From HXMU1420-13 sp965229525 (GTDB lineage Bacteria; Bacteroidota; Rhodothermia; Balneolales; Balneolaceae), in NCBI GenBank assembly GCA_965229525.1, contig OZ245886.1:310001-374000 (forward strand): a stretch of DNA of 64,000 nt, read 5' to 3'. The notes under the pieces are model-generated. The model searched no databases, was not told the origin of the DNA, and saw only the letters and a list, made by a program, of their open reading frames with translations. The position numbers and the translations under genes are program-made. This document shows, piece after piece, positions 9,686 to 17,144 of the stretch. Within the stretch, counting starts at the first letter, position 1. Each line of letters begins with the position of its first letter.

Positions 9686-9948
9686 TAGGCATCCACCTCG
9701 CTAACGCCAAATTCATGATCCAGGCGATTCATGAGGAATACATACACAAAAATCAGGATCACAAATACATAAATCGAGCCTTGTTGGGCAAACCAAAAAC
9801 CAAGCTTAAATCCTGCGATCTGAATTTCATTAAGAGTTGGAGCCAGGAGAATCCCAAATCCATAAGAAACGATAAACCATATGGTGAGTAGTACTCCCAG
9901 ATACCTCAAATTTTTACGCCAATATCCTTTCAGATCACGTTCTGCCAT
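9685..9948 (-). CDS. Sodium/solute symporter small subunit (DUF4212)
   Basis: A small membrane protein with two transmembrane helices (LGVLLTIWFIVSYGFGILL and GSIYVFVILIFVYVFLMN) and the family motif YWRKNLRYL at its N-terminus. This is the DUF4212 partner of the adjacent symporter. I place the start at 9948 (MAERDLKGYW) because GGAGGT precedes this ATG by three bases and family members begin here. An upstream in-frame ATG at 10002 would add 18 residues (MFAPIHQK...) and remains possible. It is the first gene of a two-gene operon. Confidence 0.9.
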   Translation of the reverse strand: MAERDLKGYWRKNLRYLGVLLTIWFIVSYGFGILLAPTLNEIQIAGFKLGFWFAQQGSIYVFVILIFVYVFLMNRLDHEFGVSEVDA

Positions 9949-10103
9949 TGTACCTCCAAAATTTTGATGAGTATCTGCTTTTTGATGGATTGGTGCAAAC
10001 ATGTTTTATCAATGCACATTAATTAGTGCTTCCATTACCCTATTTTTTATTTCTGAAAATCATTTGATTTAGCTATTTATTAATTGAACACACTTGAATT
10101 GTT

Positions 10104-10511
10104 ATGAATAACTCCGCCTGGCTCAATCTTCCAGTTAAAGATGTACCTACTTCAAAGCCATTTTTTGAGAAACTTGGCTTTAAGTTATCAGAAATGGAAA
10201 CCCCGACTATGATTGGCTTAGAATTTGGTGAAGGCCCATTTAGGGTGATGCTATTTGAACATCCTGAGTTTCAACAGTTCACGCAATCTGAAGTCGCAGA
10301 TGTTTCCGAATCCGCAGAAATGTTGATTTCAATGGAGGCTACAACTAAAGATGAAGTCGACCAACTTGCGGAAAAAGTAAAAGAAGCTGGTGGAATAATC
10401 TTTGCCGGACCTGAATTATGGCAAGGCTGGATGTACGGAATGGGATTCCAGGATTTAGATGGACACCGATGGAATTTAGCTTTTATGGATTGGGAGAATA
10501 TGCCTAAATAA
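10104..10511 (+). CDS. VOC-family (glyoxalase/bleomycin-resistance-like) protein
   Basis: A 135-aa cytosolic protein with the paired beta-alpha-beta-beta-beta modules of the vicinal oxygen chelate superfamily: NLPVKDVPTSKPFFEKLGF at the start and GMGFQDLDGHRWNLAFMD at the end. It resembles the PhnB/YaeR-type lactoylglutathione-lyase-like group. Likely metal ligands are His/Glu in these modules, but substrate is not predictable. It is a single gene; its stop codon immediately precedes the convergent terminator of nrdJ. Confidence 0.9.
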   Translation: MNNSAWLNLPVKDVPTSKPFFEKLGFKLSEMETPTMIGLEFGEGPFRVMLFEHPEFQQFTQSEVADVSESAEMLISMEATTKDEVDQLAEKVKEAGGIIFAGPELWQGWMYGMGFQDLDGHRWNLAFMDWENMPK

Positions 10512-10543
10512 AAAACCCCGATCGGCGCTCAACCGATCAGGGC
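10511..10543 (-). terminator. Terminator of nrdJ
   Basis: Arms 10516-10525 and 10533-10542 form a ten-base-pair GC-rich stem (CCGATCAGGG with one mismatch) and a seven-base loop. On the minus strand it is followed by TTTTT. On the plus strand there is no T-run, so it serves the minus-strand nrdJ gene about 140 nt upstream. Confidence 0.85.
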
Positions 10544-10576
10544 TTATCCTGTTTCTCCATGAAAGAAACTTTTCCA

Positions 10577-10672
10577 TTTGCGATCCCTACTTGTCGGGAG
10601 AAGCAATCTCAGTAAATCAAGTCAAATCGTTGGGATTGCCGCGGGACTTGCTTTCGCAGAGTCCCTCGCAAA
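10577..10672. repeat. REP-like element, TTGCGAGG/GCAATC family, copy 1
   Basis: Outer inverted arms TTTGCGA (10577-10583) and TCGCAAA (10666-10672) enclose inner arms GCAATCTCA (about 10603-10611) and TGGGATTGC (about 10631-10639). In reverse complement it reads TTTGCGAGGGACT...CCGCGGCAATC, matching the element at 57908-57972. It lies between the nrdJ stop codon and its terminator, so it would be transcribed in the nrdJ 3' UTR. Confidence 0.75.
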
Positions 10673-10685
10673 GACTGCTTTCAGG

Positions 10686-13600
10686 TTAACTGCAACCTGA
10701 GGTAGAGCCGCATGTAATACATTTCATACATGTTCCATTACGAACCATCGTCATGCTACCACATTCCGGGCAGGCATCACCAGTGTAACCTAATTGCTTT
10801 GCTTTGTCATACTCGCTTTCGTAGCTGGATGAAGCTTTTGCAACTGGTGCAGGAGCTTCCGGTGCTACCGGAGCAGCAACAGGTGCTGGAGCTGGTGTAG
10901 GGGCAACAGCCGCTACAGGAGTAGTTGGAGCAGGAGGTACCGCTTCTTCACCAATTGGACGAAGATCACGTGTGGTAATTTGATCCGATGGTACATGCGC
11001 TAAATCTTCACGTCCTAAGTAGGTAACCGCTAACTCGCGGAAGATGTAATCGATCACCGAAGTACTCATTTTCACATGTGGGTTCCCATTTACCATACCA
11101 CTTGGTTCGAATTTGGTAAATACGAATGCGTCCACAAATTCTTCTAGTGGCACACCATGCTGTAAACCTAGAGAAATCGAAATTGCAAAACAGTTTAACA
11201 AACTTCTGAAAGCAGCTCCTTCACGGTGCATATCAATAAAGATTTCACCCAATTGACCGTTTTCGTACTCACCGGTTCTCAGGTACACACTTTGTCCACC
11301 GATTTTAACTTTCTGAGTGTATCCCTCGCGACGGAATGGAAGTCTCTGTCGACGAGCAACATATTTATGAATAATACGCTCTGCGATTTCAACCACTTTG
11401 TCCTGGGCTTCGGCAACAATTGGATCTGCCGGTGCTTCCTCTTCCTCGTCTAGCTCGTCAAATACATCCGCCATACTATTCAGAGGCTGGCTCAATTTCG
11501 AACCATCGCGATATAAGGCATTTGCTTTCAACATCATCTCCCATGACTGCATGTAGGCATCTTTCATGTCTTCAACAGTTGCTTCGTTCGGTAGGTTGAT
11601 CGTCTTTGAAATCGCACCTGATAAGAATGGCTGTGCTGCTGCCATCATCTTGATGTGACCTGAAGCAGAGATGTAACGAGTTCCGATTCTACCACATTTG
11701 TTTGCACAATCGAATACCGCTAAATGCTCATCTTTTAGAGCTGGTGCACCTTCCACCGTCATTGTTCCGCACACATAATCGTTTGCAGCCTGAACCTGTT
11801 CTCTACTAAATCCAAGGTGCTTCAACATGTCAAACGTGAAATCTGATAGTTGCTCTTCCGTGATACCAAGAATGTCTTTACAGAAATCTTCACCTAATGT
11901 GAATTGATTGAATGCAAACTTAATATCAAAACTACTTGGTAGTGCAGCTTCTATAGCTTCGAGTTTATCAGCTGTAAAGCCTTTTTCTGCTAATGTTTCT
12001 GGGTTGATGTGCGGACATCCTTCCAGCGTAGCAGCTCCTTTAGCATAATTAATGATTGCCTCAGCTTCACTTGGCGAGTAGCCAAGATTTTTCAGGGCAG
12101 CTGGAACACTATTGTTGATGATTTTGAAGTAACCACCACCAGCTAGCTTTTTAAATTTCACAAGCGCAAAATCCGGTTCGATACCGGTAGTATCACAATC
12201 CATCACCAAACCGATTGTACCTGTTGGAGCAATCACAGTTACCTGCGCATTTCGATAACCATTCTTCTCACCTAGCTCAACGGCTGCATCAGAAGTTTCC
12301 TGAGCCGCTTTAAGGAGATACTCAGGGCAGATTGCAGCGTTGATTCCCAATGGCTTTACCGTTAGCCCTTCGTATTGATCAGGGTCTACGTTATATGCAG
12401 CTCGGCGGTGATTTCGCATTACGCGAAGCATGTGCTCTTTATTTTTTTCGTACCCCGAAAATGCCCCAAGCTCGCCGGCAAGTTCAGCACTGGTTTCATA
12501 CGATTTCATGTGCATGATCGCAGTAATCGCGCCTGTGATCGCTGCCGCTTCGTCCGAGTCATAAGGAATACCCTGAACCATAAGAGCAGCACCAATATTA
12601 GCATAGCCAAGACCGAGTGTTCTGTAAACGTAAGAAAGCTCAGCAATTTCTTTTGATGGGAATTGAGCCATCAATACTGAAATTTCAAGAACGGTTGTCC
12701 AAATTCTACTCGCATATCTTAGAGAGGCAACATCAAACTCGGCATAAGAGTCGTTCGTAAAGAACTTCATTAAGTTTAGAGAAGCCAGATTACAGGCTGT
12801 ATTATCTAAGAACATATACTCCGAGCAAGGATTGCTTGCGCGAATTTCCCCATCTTCAGGGCAAGTGTGCCATTCATTGATAGTATCATGATACTGAGTT
12901 CCTGGATCAGCACATGCCCAGGCAGCATAAGCGATTTGATCCCACATTTCTGATGCTGGCATCGTTTTGCAAGGCTCTGGCTCACGGCCTTCAGCAGCAG
13001 CCTTTTCTTTCTCTACCCTCCAATATAATTTCCATTCAGAATCGTCTTTAACAGCTTTCATGAATGAATTTGGAACACGAACAGAGTTGTTCGAATTTTG
13101 TCCTGCTACGGTAGCATATGCCTCTGAATTCCAATCAGTATCATATGTTTCAAACTCTAAATCAGTAAAACCCTGAGCAGCTAATTGAATTACACGCTCA
13201 ATGTAGTTCAGAGGAACCTGATCTTTCTTAGCTGTTCGTATCGCTTTACCAAGATCTTTATTTTTTAGCGGATCACGGCTCATTGCACCATTAAAAGTCC
13301 GGCCTTCAATCTCAACCGGAGTATGGCATAGCTTGATGATATCCTGAAGGTGTTTCTGAGCAATTTTTGAACCAGCAACTAAGGCAGCCACTTTCTGCTC
13401 TTCTTTAACTTTCCAGTTGATGTATTCTTCAATATCAGGGTGGTCCAGATCAAGAGTTACCATCTTAGCAGCCCGACGAGTGGTACCACCTGACTTAATA
13501 GCACCAGCTGCACGATCACCGATTTTTAAGAAGCTCATTAAGCCAGAAGACTTCCCGCCGCCACTTAATGGCTCGTTTGAACCTCTGATGTTGGAAAAAT

Positions 13601-14303
13601 TACTTCCTGTGCCGGAACCATACTTAAACAATCTTGCCTCACGAACCCAAAGGTCCATGATTCCACCTTCATTTACTAAGTCATCGTCCACACTCTGGAT
13701 AAAGCAAGCATGGGGTTGTGGGTGAGTGTACGAATCTTTCGACTTAGTAAGTTTACCTGTTTTTGAATCCACATAATAATGACCTTGCGCAGGACCATTG
13801 ATACCGTAAGCCCAATTCAAACCTGTGTTGAACCACTGTGGACTATTTGGCGCTGCCATTTGAGTAGCAAGCATATAGGCAAGCTCATCGTAAAATACCT
13901 TTGCATCTTCTTCTGTGTCGAAATAGTCGTGTTTCCACCCCCAATATGTCCAGCAACCCGCTAAGCGGCTGAATACCTGACGACTATCAACTTCATGTGA
14001 AAAGCGCTTTTCTACCTCAACATTTTTTAAAGCGGATTCGTCTGCTACAGATCGCTGTAACCAGGTTGGAACACCCTTCTCTTTTACTTTTTTAAGTGCA
14101 GCCGGCACTCCCGCTTTTCTAAAATATTTCTGCGCGATGATATCGGTTGCAACTTGCGACCAGCTTTCAGGAACCTGAACATTTTCCATATGGAAAACCT
14201 GAGAACCATCCGGGTTTTTGATCTCAGAAGTTCGGCTTACAAAATTTATATCATCATAGGGTGTGTCCCAGTGGGACTTAGTGTAAAAGCGGGCAAATTT
14301 CAT
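10686..14303 (-). CDS. nrdJ: Adenosylcobalamin-dependent (class II) ribonucleoside-diphosphate reductase
   Basis: About 1205 aa. It reduces ribonucleotides to deoxyribonucleotides using a B12-generated radical. Visible family features are RTSEIKNPDGS near the start, the active-site segment NPCSEYMF, the loop SLNLMKFF, APTGTIGLVMDCDT, and AISKTINLPNEATVED in the late core. After an Ala/Pro-rich linker of about 45 residues, the C-terminus is a zinc-ribbon-like CPECG...CMKCITCGS module carrying redox cysteines. I place the start at 14303 (MKFARFYTK), where family homology begins; the 24 codons upstream open only with a TTG. The B12 receptor gene with its riboswitch lies just upstream. DnaA-box sequences 140-330 nt upstream may affect its expression. 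Confidence 0.95.
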   Translation of the reverse strand: MKFARFYTKSHWDTPYDDINFVSRTSEIKNPDGSQVFHMENVQVPESWSQVATDIIAQKYFRKAGVPAALKKVKEKGVPTWLQRSVADESALKNVEVEKRFSHEVDSRQVFSRLAGCWTYWGWKHDYFDTEEDAKVFYDELAYMLATQMAAPNSPQWFNTGLNWAYGINGPAQGHYYVDSKTGKLTKSKDSYTHPQPHACFIQSVDDDLVNEGGIMDLWVREARLFKYGSGTGSNFSNIRGSNEPLSGGGKSSGLMSFLKIGDRAAGAIKSGGTTRRAAKMVTLDLDHPDIEEYINWKVKEEQKVAALVAGSKIAQKHLQDIIKLCHTPVEIEGRTFNGAMSRDPLKNKDLGKAIRTAKKDQVPLNYIERVIQLAAQGFTDLEFETYDTDWNSEAYATVAGQNSNNSVRVPNSFMKAVKDDSEWKLYWRVEKEKAAAEGREPEPCKTMPASEMWDQIAYAAWACADPGTQYHDTINEWHTCPEDGEIRASNPCSEYMFLDNTACNLASLNLMKFFTNDSYAEFDVASLRYASRIWTTVLEISVLMAQFPSKEIAELSYVYRTLGLGYANIGAALMVQGIPYDSDEAAAITGAITAIMHMKSYETSAELAGELGAFSGYEKNKEHMLRVMRNHRRAAYNVDPDQYEGLTVKPLGINAAICPEYLLKAAQETSDAAVELGEKNGYRNAQVTVIAPTGTIGLVMDCDTTGIEPDFALVKFKKLAGGGYFKIINNSVPAALKNLGYSPSEAEAIINYAKGAATLEGCPHINPETLAEKGFTADKLEAIEAALPSSFDIKFAFNQFTLGEDFCKDILGITEEQLSDFTFDMLKHLGFSREQVQAANDYVCGTMTVEGAPALKDEHLAVFDCANKCGRIGTRYISASGHIKMMAAAQPFLSGAISKTINLPNEATVEDMKDAYMQSWEMMLKANALYRDGSKLSQPLNSMADVFDELDEEEEAPADPIVAEAQDKVVEIAERIIHKYVARRQRLPFRREGYTQKVKIGGQSVYLRTGEYENGQLGEIFIDMHREGAAFRSLLNCFAISISLGLQHGVPLEEFVDAFVFTKFEPSGMVNGNPHVKMSTSVIDYIFRELAVTYLGREDLAHVPSDQITTRDLRPIGEEAVPPAPTTPVAAVAPTPAPAPVAAPVAPEAPAPVAKASSSYESEYDKAKQLGYTGDACPECGSMTMVRNGTCMKCITCGSTSGCS

Positions 14304-14400
14304 GGGCGTATATCCGTAATTGTTTCTGATTTTCCTTCGTATTGTACAGTGAGTGATCCCGGATTTTCGAGTCAAAACTCCTAAAGAAGTGCTACCAAAT

Positions 14401-14808
14401 ATAGATGCCCAATTAGACCGTCACAAATTAAATCTGCATTTCTTTTCCACAAATAGTTTCACTTATCCACATTAAAAAATTTCTAATAAATATAAACTCA
14501 GGAAAAGTTAATTTTTATTACAAATAATCTATGATTTCTATAAAATCATACGCATTTATTTGAATATAAAATGAAGCTTAAAGCACTCATAAACATTGAT
14601 TTTCTGATAATTTAATAATCCAAACTTATCCACACTCTTATTTAATCTTTTGTGGTAATTAAAATATTTTTATAAGTTTTATTAAATATTTATTTACACT
14701 TATTTATTCATTTATAACTCTGATATTTATTAAAATTATAGTCATTTTTCTGTATAATATATTTGTGTGATTTAATAATTAAATACTCATTCAATCTTTT
14801 CTTCTTAT
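14401..14808. other. AT-rich spacer with DnaA-box sequences: candidate replication origin or DnaA-regulated promoter
   Basis: Two exact copies of the DnaA box TTATCCACA (14463-14471 and 14626-14634) and one near-copy, TTTTCCACA (14443-14451), all lie on the plus strand. A weaker TTATTTACA is at 14690-14698. They are followed by 180 bp (14641-14820) with only about 14% G+C by my count, resembling a DNA unwinding element. No open reading frame of note is present. This could be an oriC or a DnaA-responsive control region for nrdJ; I cannot decide without cumulative GC skew. Confidence 0.5.
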
Positions 14809-14864
14809 AAAATCAAAAATGCCTTATCGATCAAGAACAACAGTATTCCCGATCAATAAGGCAT
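14809..14864 (-). terminator. Terminator of the btuB-like gene
   Basis: ATGCCTTATCGATC (14819-14832) pairs with GATCAATAAGGCAT (14851-14864), a 14-bp stem with one G-T pair. On the minus strand TTTTTGATTTT follows. It lies 36 nt beyond the stop of the receptor gene. Confidence 0.85.
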
Positions 14865-14900
14865 CGATAAAAAATTAGTAAATAAAGTTTCTAAACGGAG

Positions 14901-16769
14901 CTACAACTCAAATTGTACTCCAACATTGAAATGCATTCCAGGAGTACTAAATCCGTACACTTCAAAGTAATCGACATCTAGTATATTTTTTAAATCTCCA
15001 AAGAGTCGAACACCTCTCGTCAGATAACTACCTCCTATGTTTATCAACGTGTAGGAATCTAATTTCACTTCGGAAGAAACAAAGGTAGACGGATCAAAGA
15101 ATAGATCATTTCGTTCTCCAACATATTCACCTGAAATTGATATGTCCAATCCGTTATTAAATGACCTTTGAAGATTGAGCCCAAGATTATGTTTTGGTCG
15201 TCGAATAAGGTTTTCATCTGTACCACCCGCCGACTTTCGTTCTCCATCTAAATAATTGTAGTATGTGGATAACTCAAAATATCGGTTAGTTAATCGTGCT
15301 GAGATCTCGATTCCCTGATCATTTTGTTCATCTGTATTGACATAACCCGTCTCAAAACCAGCATATAGAATCAAATCCTCAACTTGTCTTGAAAATGCCG
15401 TGAGTTGAACCTCGAGCATATCATCCAATAAATACAGCCTACCGCCGAGATCAATCGTAGCACTTTTTTGGGGCTTTAAATCAGGATTAGCCCCAAATGG
15501 TCCGAATAATTCATTTAGTGTTGGTGATTTGAATCCTGTACTATATGAAAACAGCAACTTGAAGGACTCATTTACATTATAAACCGGAGCGATATTAAAT
15601 GTAGCATTTGAGCCAAATTCTGAATGCTGATTGATCCGCGCTCCTACCTCCCCTCCAAGTCCAATTTCAGTATTTATAAAAGCAGATATATACGGGCTGG
15701 TAATTGAATTATCTGCTTCTGCATCATTTAATTGATAACCCAAGTTTTGATGATTCAGACCAAGCATAATTCTGTTTCCACCCTTGAGATTATAGTAACC
15801 AAATACATCTGCATTGAATAATTGAGCGCTAGGATTGAATACACCAAAAGCATCTCTAAAACTTCTTTCTGTGTCTGTGTAGGCTAGCGCACCTCTAATA
15901 TTGAAATCTGTAGCCTGAATTTTAAAACGTGATCCAAAATTCAAAAAATCGGCATCATAAGAATTTGGGGCATCGGTAAAAGCCCCACCGTCATATTTTC
16001 CGTCGAAATCACCAAGATTCACAAATGGTTGAAATGAAATATCTGTTGAAATGGGAATGTCCAGAGTAGCGGAAAGTGAGTGCTGAGTAAAGCCATCGTT
16101 GTCAAAATTTGGTTGATCAATGTCTTCCGGTGACATTACTTGCAAAGCATCGGATAATCCATCCACATCCCTGATTGCTCCATTAATTGAATATCCTACC
16201 CCATCCAGTGTACCCGTAACTCCAAGTTGGTAATTCTGGTCGTTGAAACTTCCAAAGGAGATACCCCCTACTAGAGAATATGTGTCATCATCCGGCCTTT
16301 TTGTAATGATGTTTATTACCCCGGCTATAGCGTCTGAACCATATAAGGTTGACATACTTCCCTTCACAATCTCAATTCTTTGAACATTTGAAAGGGGCAA
16401 AAGTCTAAGATCAAATGCACCTCCCTCTGATGAAGGATCACTGATTGGATAACCGTCGATAAGTATTACTGTGTATTGCGTCCCTGCTCCGCGAAGATAA
16501 ACAGCTTTGTCTTTTCCAGGATTAGAGTTTGCCCCATTTATTAGTAGCCCGTTTTGCTGTTGTAATAATTGAGTCAGATCATTTGCACCGGAAGCCTGTA
16601 TTTCTTTGAGACTAATTACATCGACAACTTTTGTCGTTAAACGTTCAGTGGTTTCAACTTTAGATGCTGTAATAAATATGCGATCAAGTTCGAGTGTATC
16701 GGCTATCTGAGCCTGAGAATAGAAAGCCAGCATGCTAAAAATAGCAAGCAAGCACATGTGCCTTTTCAT
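14901..16769 (-). CDS. btuB: TonB-dependent outer-membrane vitamin B12 receptor
   Basis: A 622-aa outer-membrane receptor with a signal peptide (1-20, ending YSQA), a TonB-box-like segment (LDRIFITASK), and a plug domain. The plug has the conserved YLRGAGTQYTVILIDGYPI and MSTLYGSDAIAGVINIITKR motifs (about 45-155). The rest is beta-barrel, ending in a C-terminal aromatic strand (MHFNVGVQFEL). Length matches BtuB (about 600 residues). The cobalamin riboswitch in its leader makes B12 the likely substrate, carried in with TonB energy. No BtuCDF genes are in the window. The imported cofactor would feed the adjacent B12-dependent NrdJ. Confidence 0.93.
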   Translation of the reverse strand: MKRHMCLLAIFSMLAFYSQAQIADTLELDRIFITASKVETTERLTTKVVDVISLKEIQASGANDLTQLLQQQNGLLINGANSNPGKDKAVYLRGAGTQYTVILIDGYPISDPSSEGGAFDLRLLPLSNVQRIEIVKGSMSTLYGSDAIAGVINIITKRPDDDTYSLVGGISFGSFNDQNYQLGVTGTLDGVGYSINGAIRDVDGLSDALQVMSPEDIDQPNFDNDGFTQHSLSATLDIPISTDISFQPFVNLGDFDGKYDGGAFTDAPNSYDADFLNFGSRFKIQATDFNIRGALAYTDTERSFRDAFGVFNPSAQLFNADVFGYYNLKGGNRIMLGLNHQNLGYQLNDAEADNSITSPYISAFINTEIGLGGEVGARINQHSEFGSNATFNIAPVYNVNESFKLLFSYSTGFKSPTLNELFGPFGANPDLKPQKSATIDLGGRLYLLDDMLEVQLTAFSRQVEDLILYAGFETGYVNTDEQNDQGIEISARLTNRYFELSTYYNYLDGERKSAGGTDENLIRRPKHNLGLNLQRSFNNGLDISISGEYVGERNDLFFDPSTFVSSEVKLDSYTLINIGGSYLTRGVRLFGDLKNILDVDYFEVYGFSTPGMHFNVGVQFEL

Positions 16770-16861
16770 TGATTAGTTAGATTGATCCCGAGCAAAGAAG
16801 ATTTTCATAGTTCTGGCTCGGTCTTTGAAGCTTTTATCCCGAAAGCAACATCGATAATTAA

Positions 16862-17028
16862 GTAATGGCAGGTCTCCTGGCTTGTCTCATTGTAGCTGCC
16901 TTCCCATAACGCTTTGGCGTCACAGTGGCCGAAGTGAACTACAATACATTGATCTCAGACTTACAGTTGCGGGTACAGCTTCGGTATTACACCGAATTCC
17001 CTATTAATCCAAAAAGGAACCATTACGG
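16862..17028 (-). promoter_or_regulatory. Cobalamin (adenosylcobalamin) riboswitch
   Basis: On the minus strand, all conserved blocks appear in order: GGGAATTCGGTG, GAAGCTGTACCCGCAACTG, GCCACTG, GGGAAGGC, GACAAGCCAGGAGACCTGCC. The B12 box is at 16867-16881. It lies about 95 nt upstream of the btuB-like start. A CCGAGC/GCTCGG hairpin at 16788-16821, 19 nt before the ATG, may be the expression platform that blocks translation when cofactor is bound. That last point is inference. Confidence 0.96.
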
Positions 17029-17144
17029 TTTAGTTAAAATGATTATAACTCTTTCAGTTGCAATGAGAAAATTAAATTTAATCTTAGTTCCACTCTGACG
17101 ATAAAATTCATTACAATCTAATACAGGTTCAGCTAACTATAATT

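Noticed and set aside
13417..13725. Plus-strand reading frame of about 100 codons inside nrdJ
   Set aside because: It is antisense to a clear, conserved gene and has no recognisable protein features; shadow of nrdJ codon bias.
14745..14780. Possible NrdR box (ACACAAATATATTATACA on the minus strand)
   Set aside because: Only one weak, irregular match, over 400 bp from nrdJ, without the usual paired second box.
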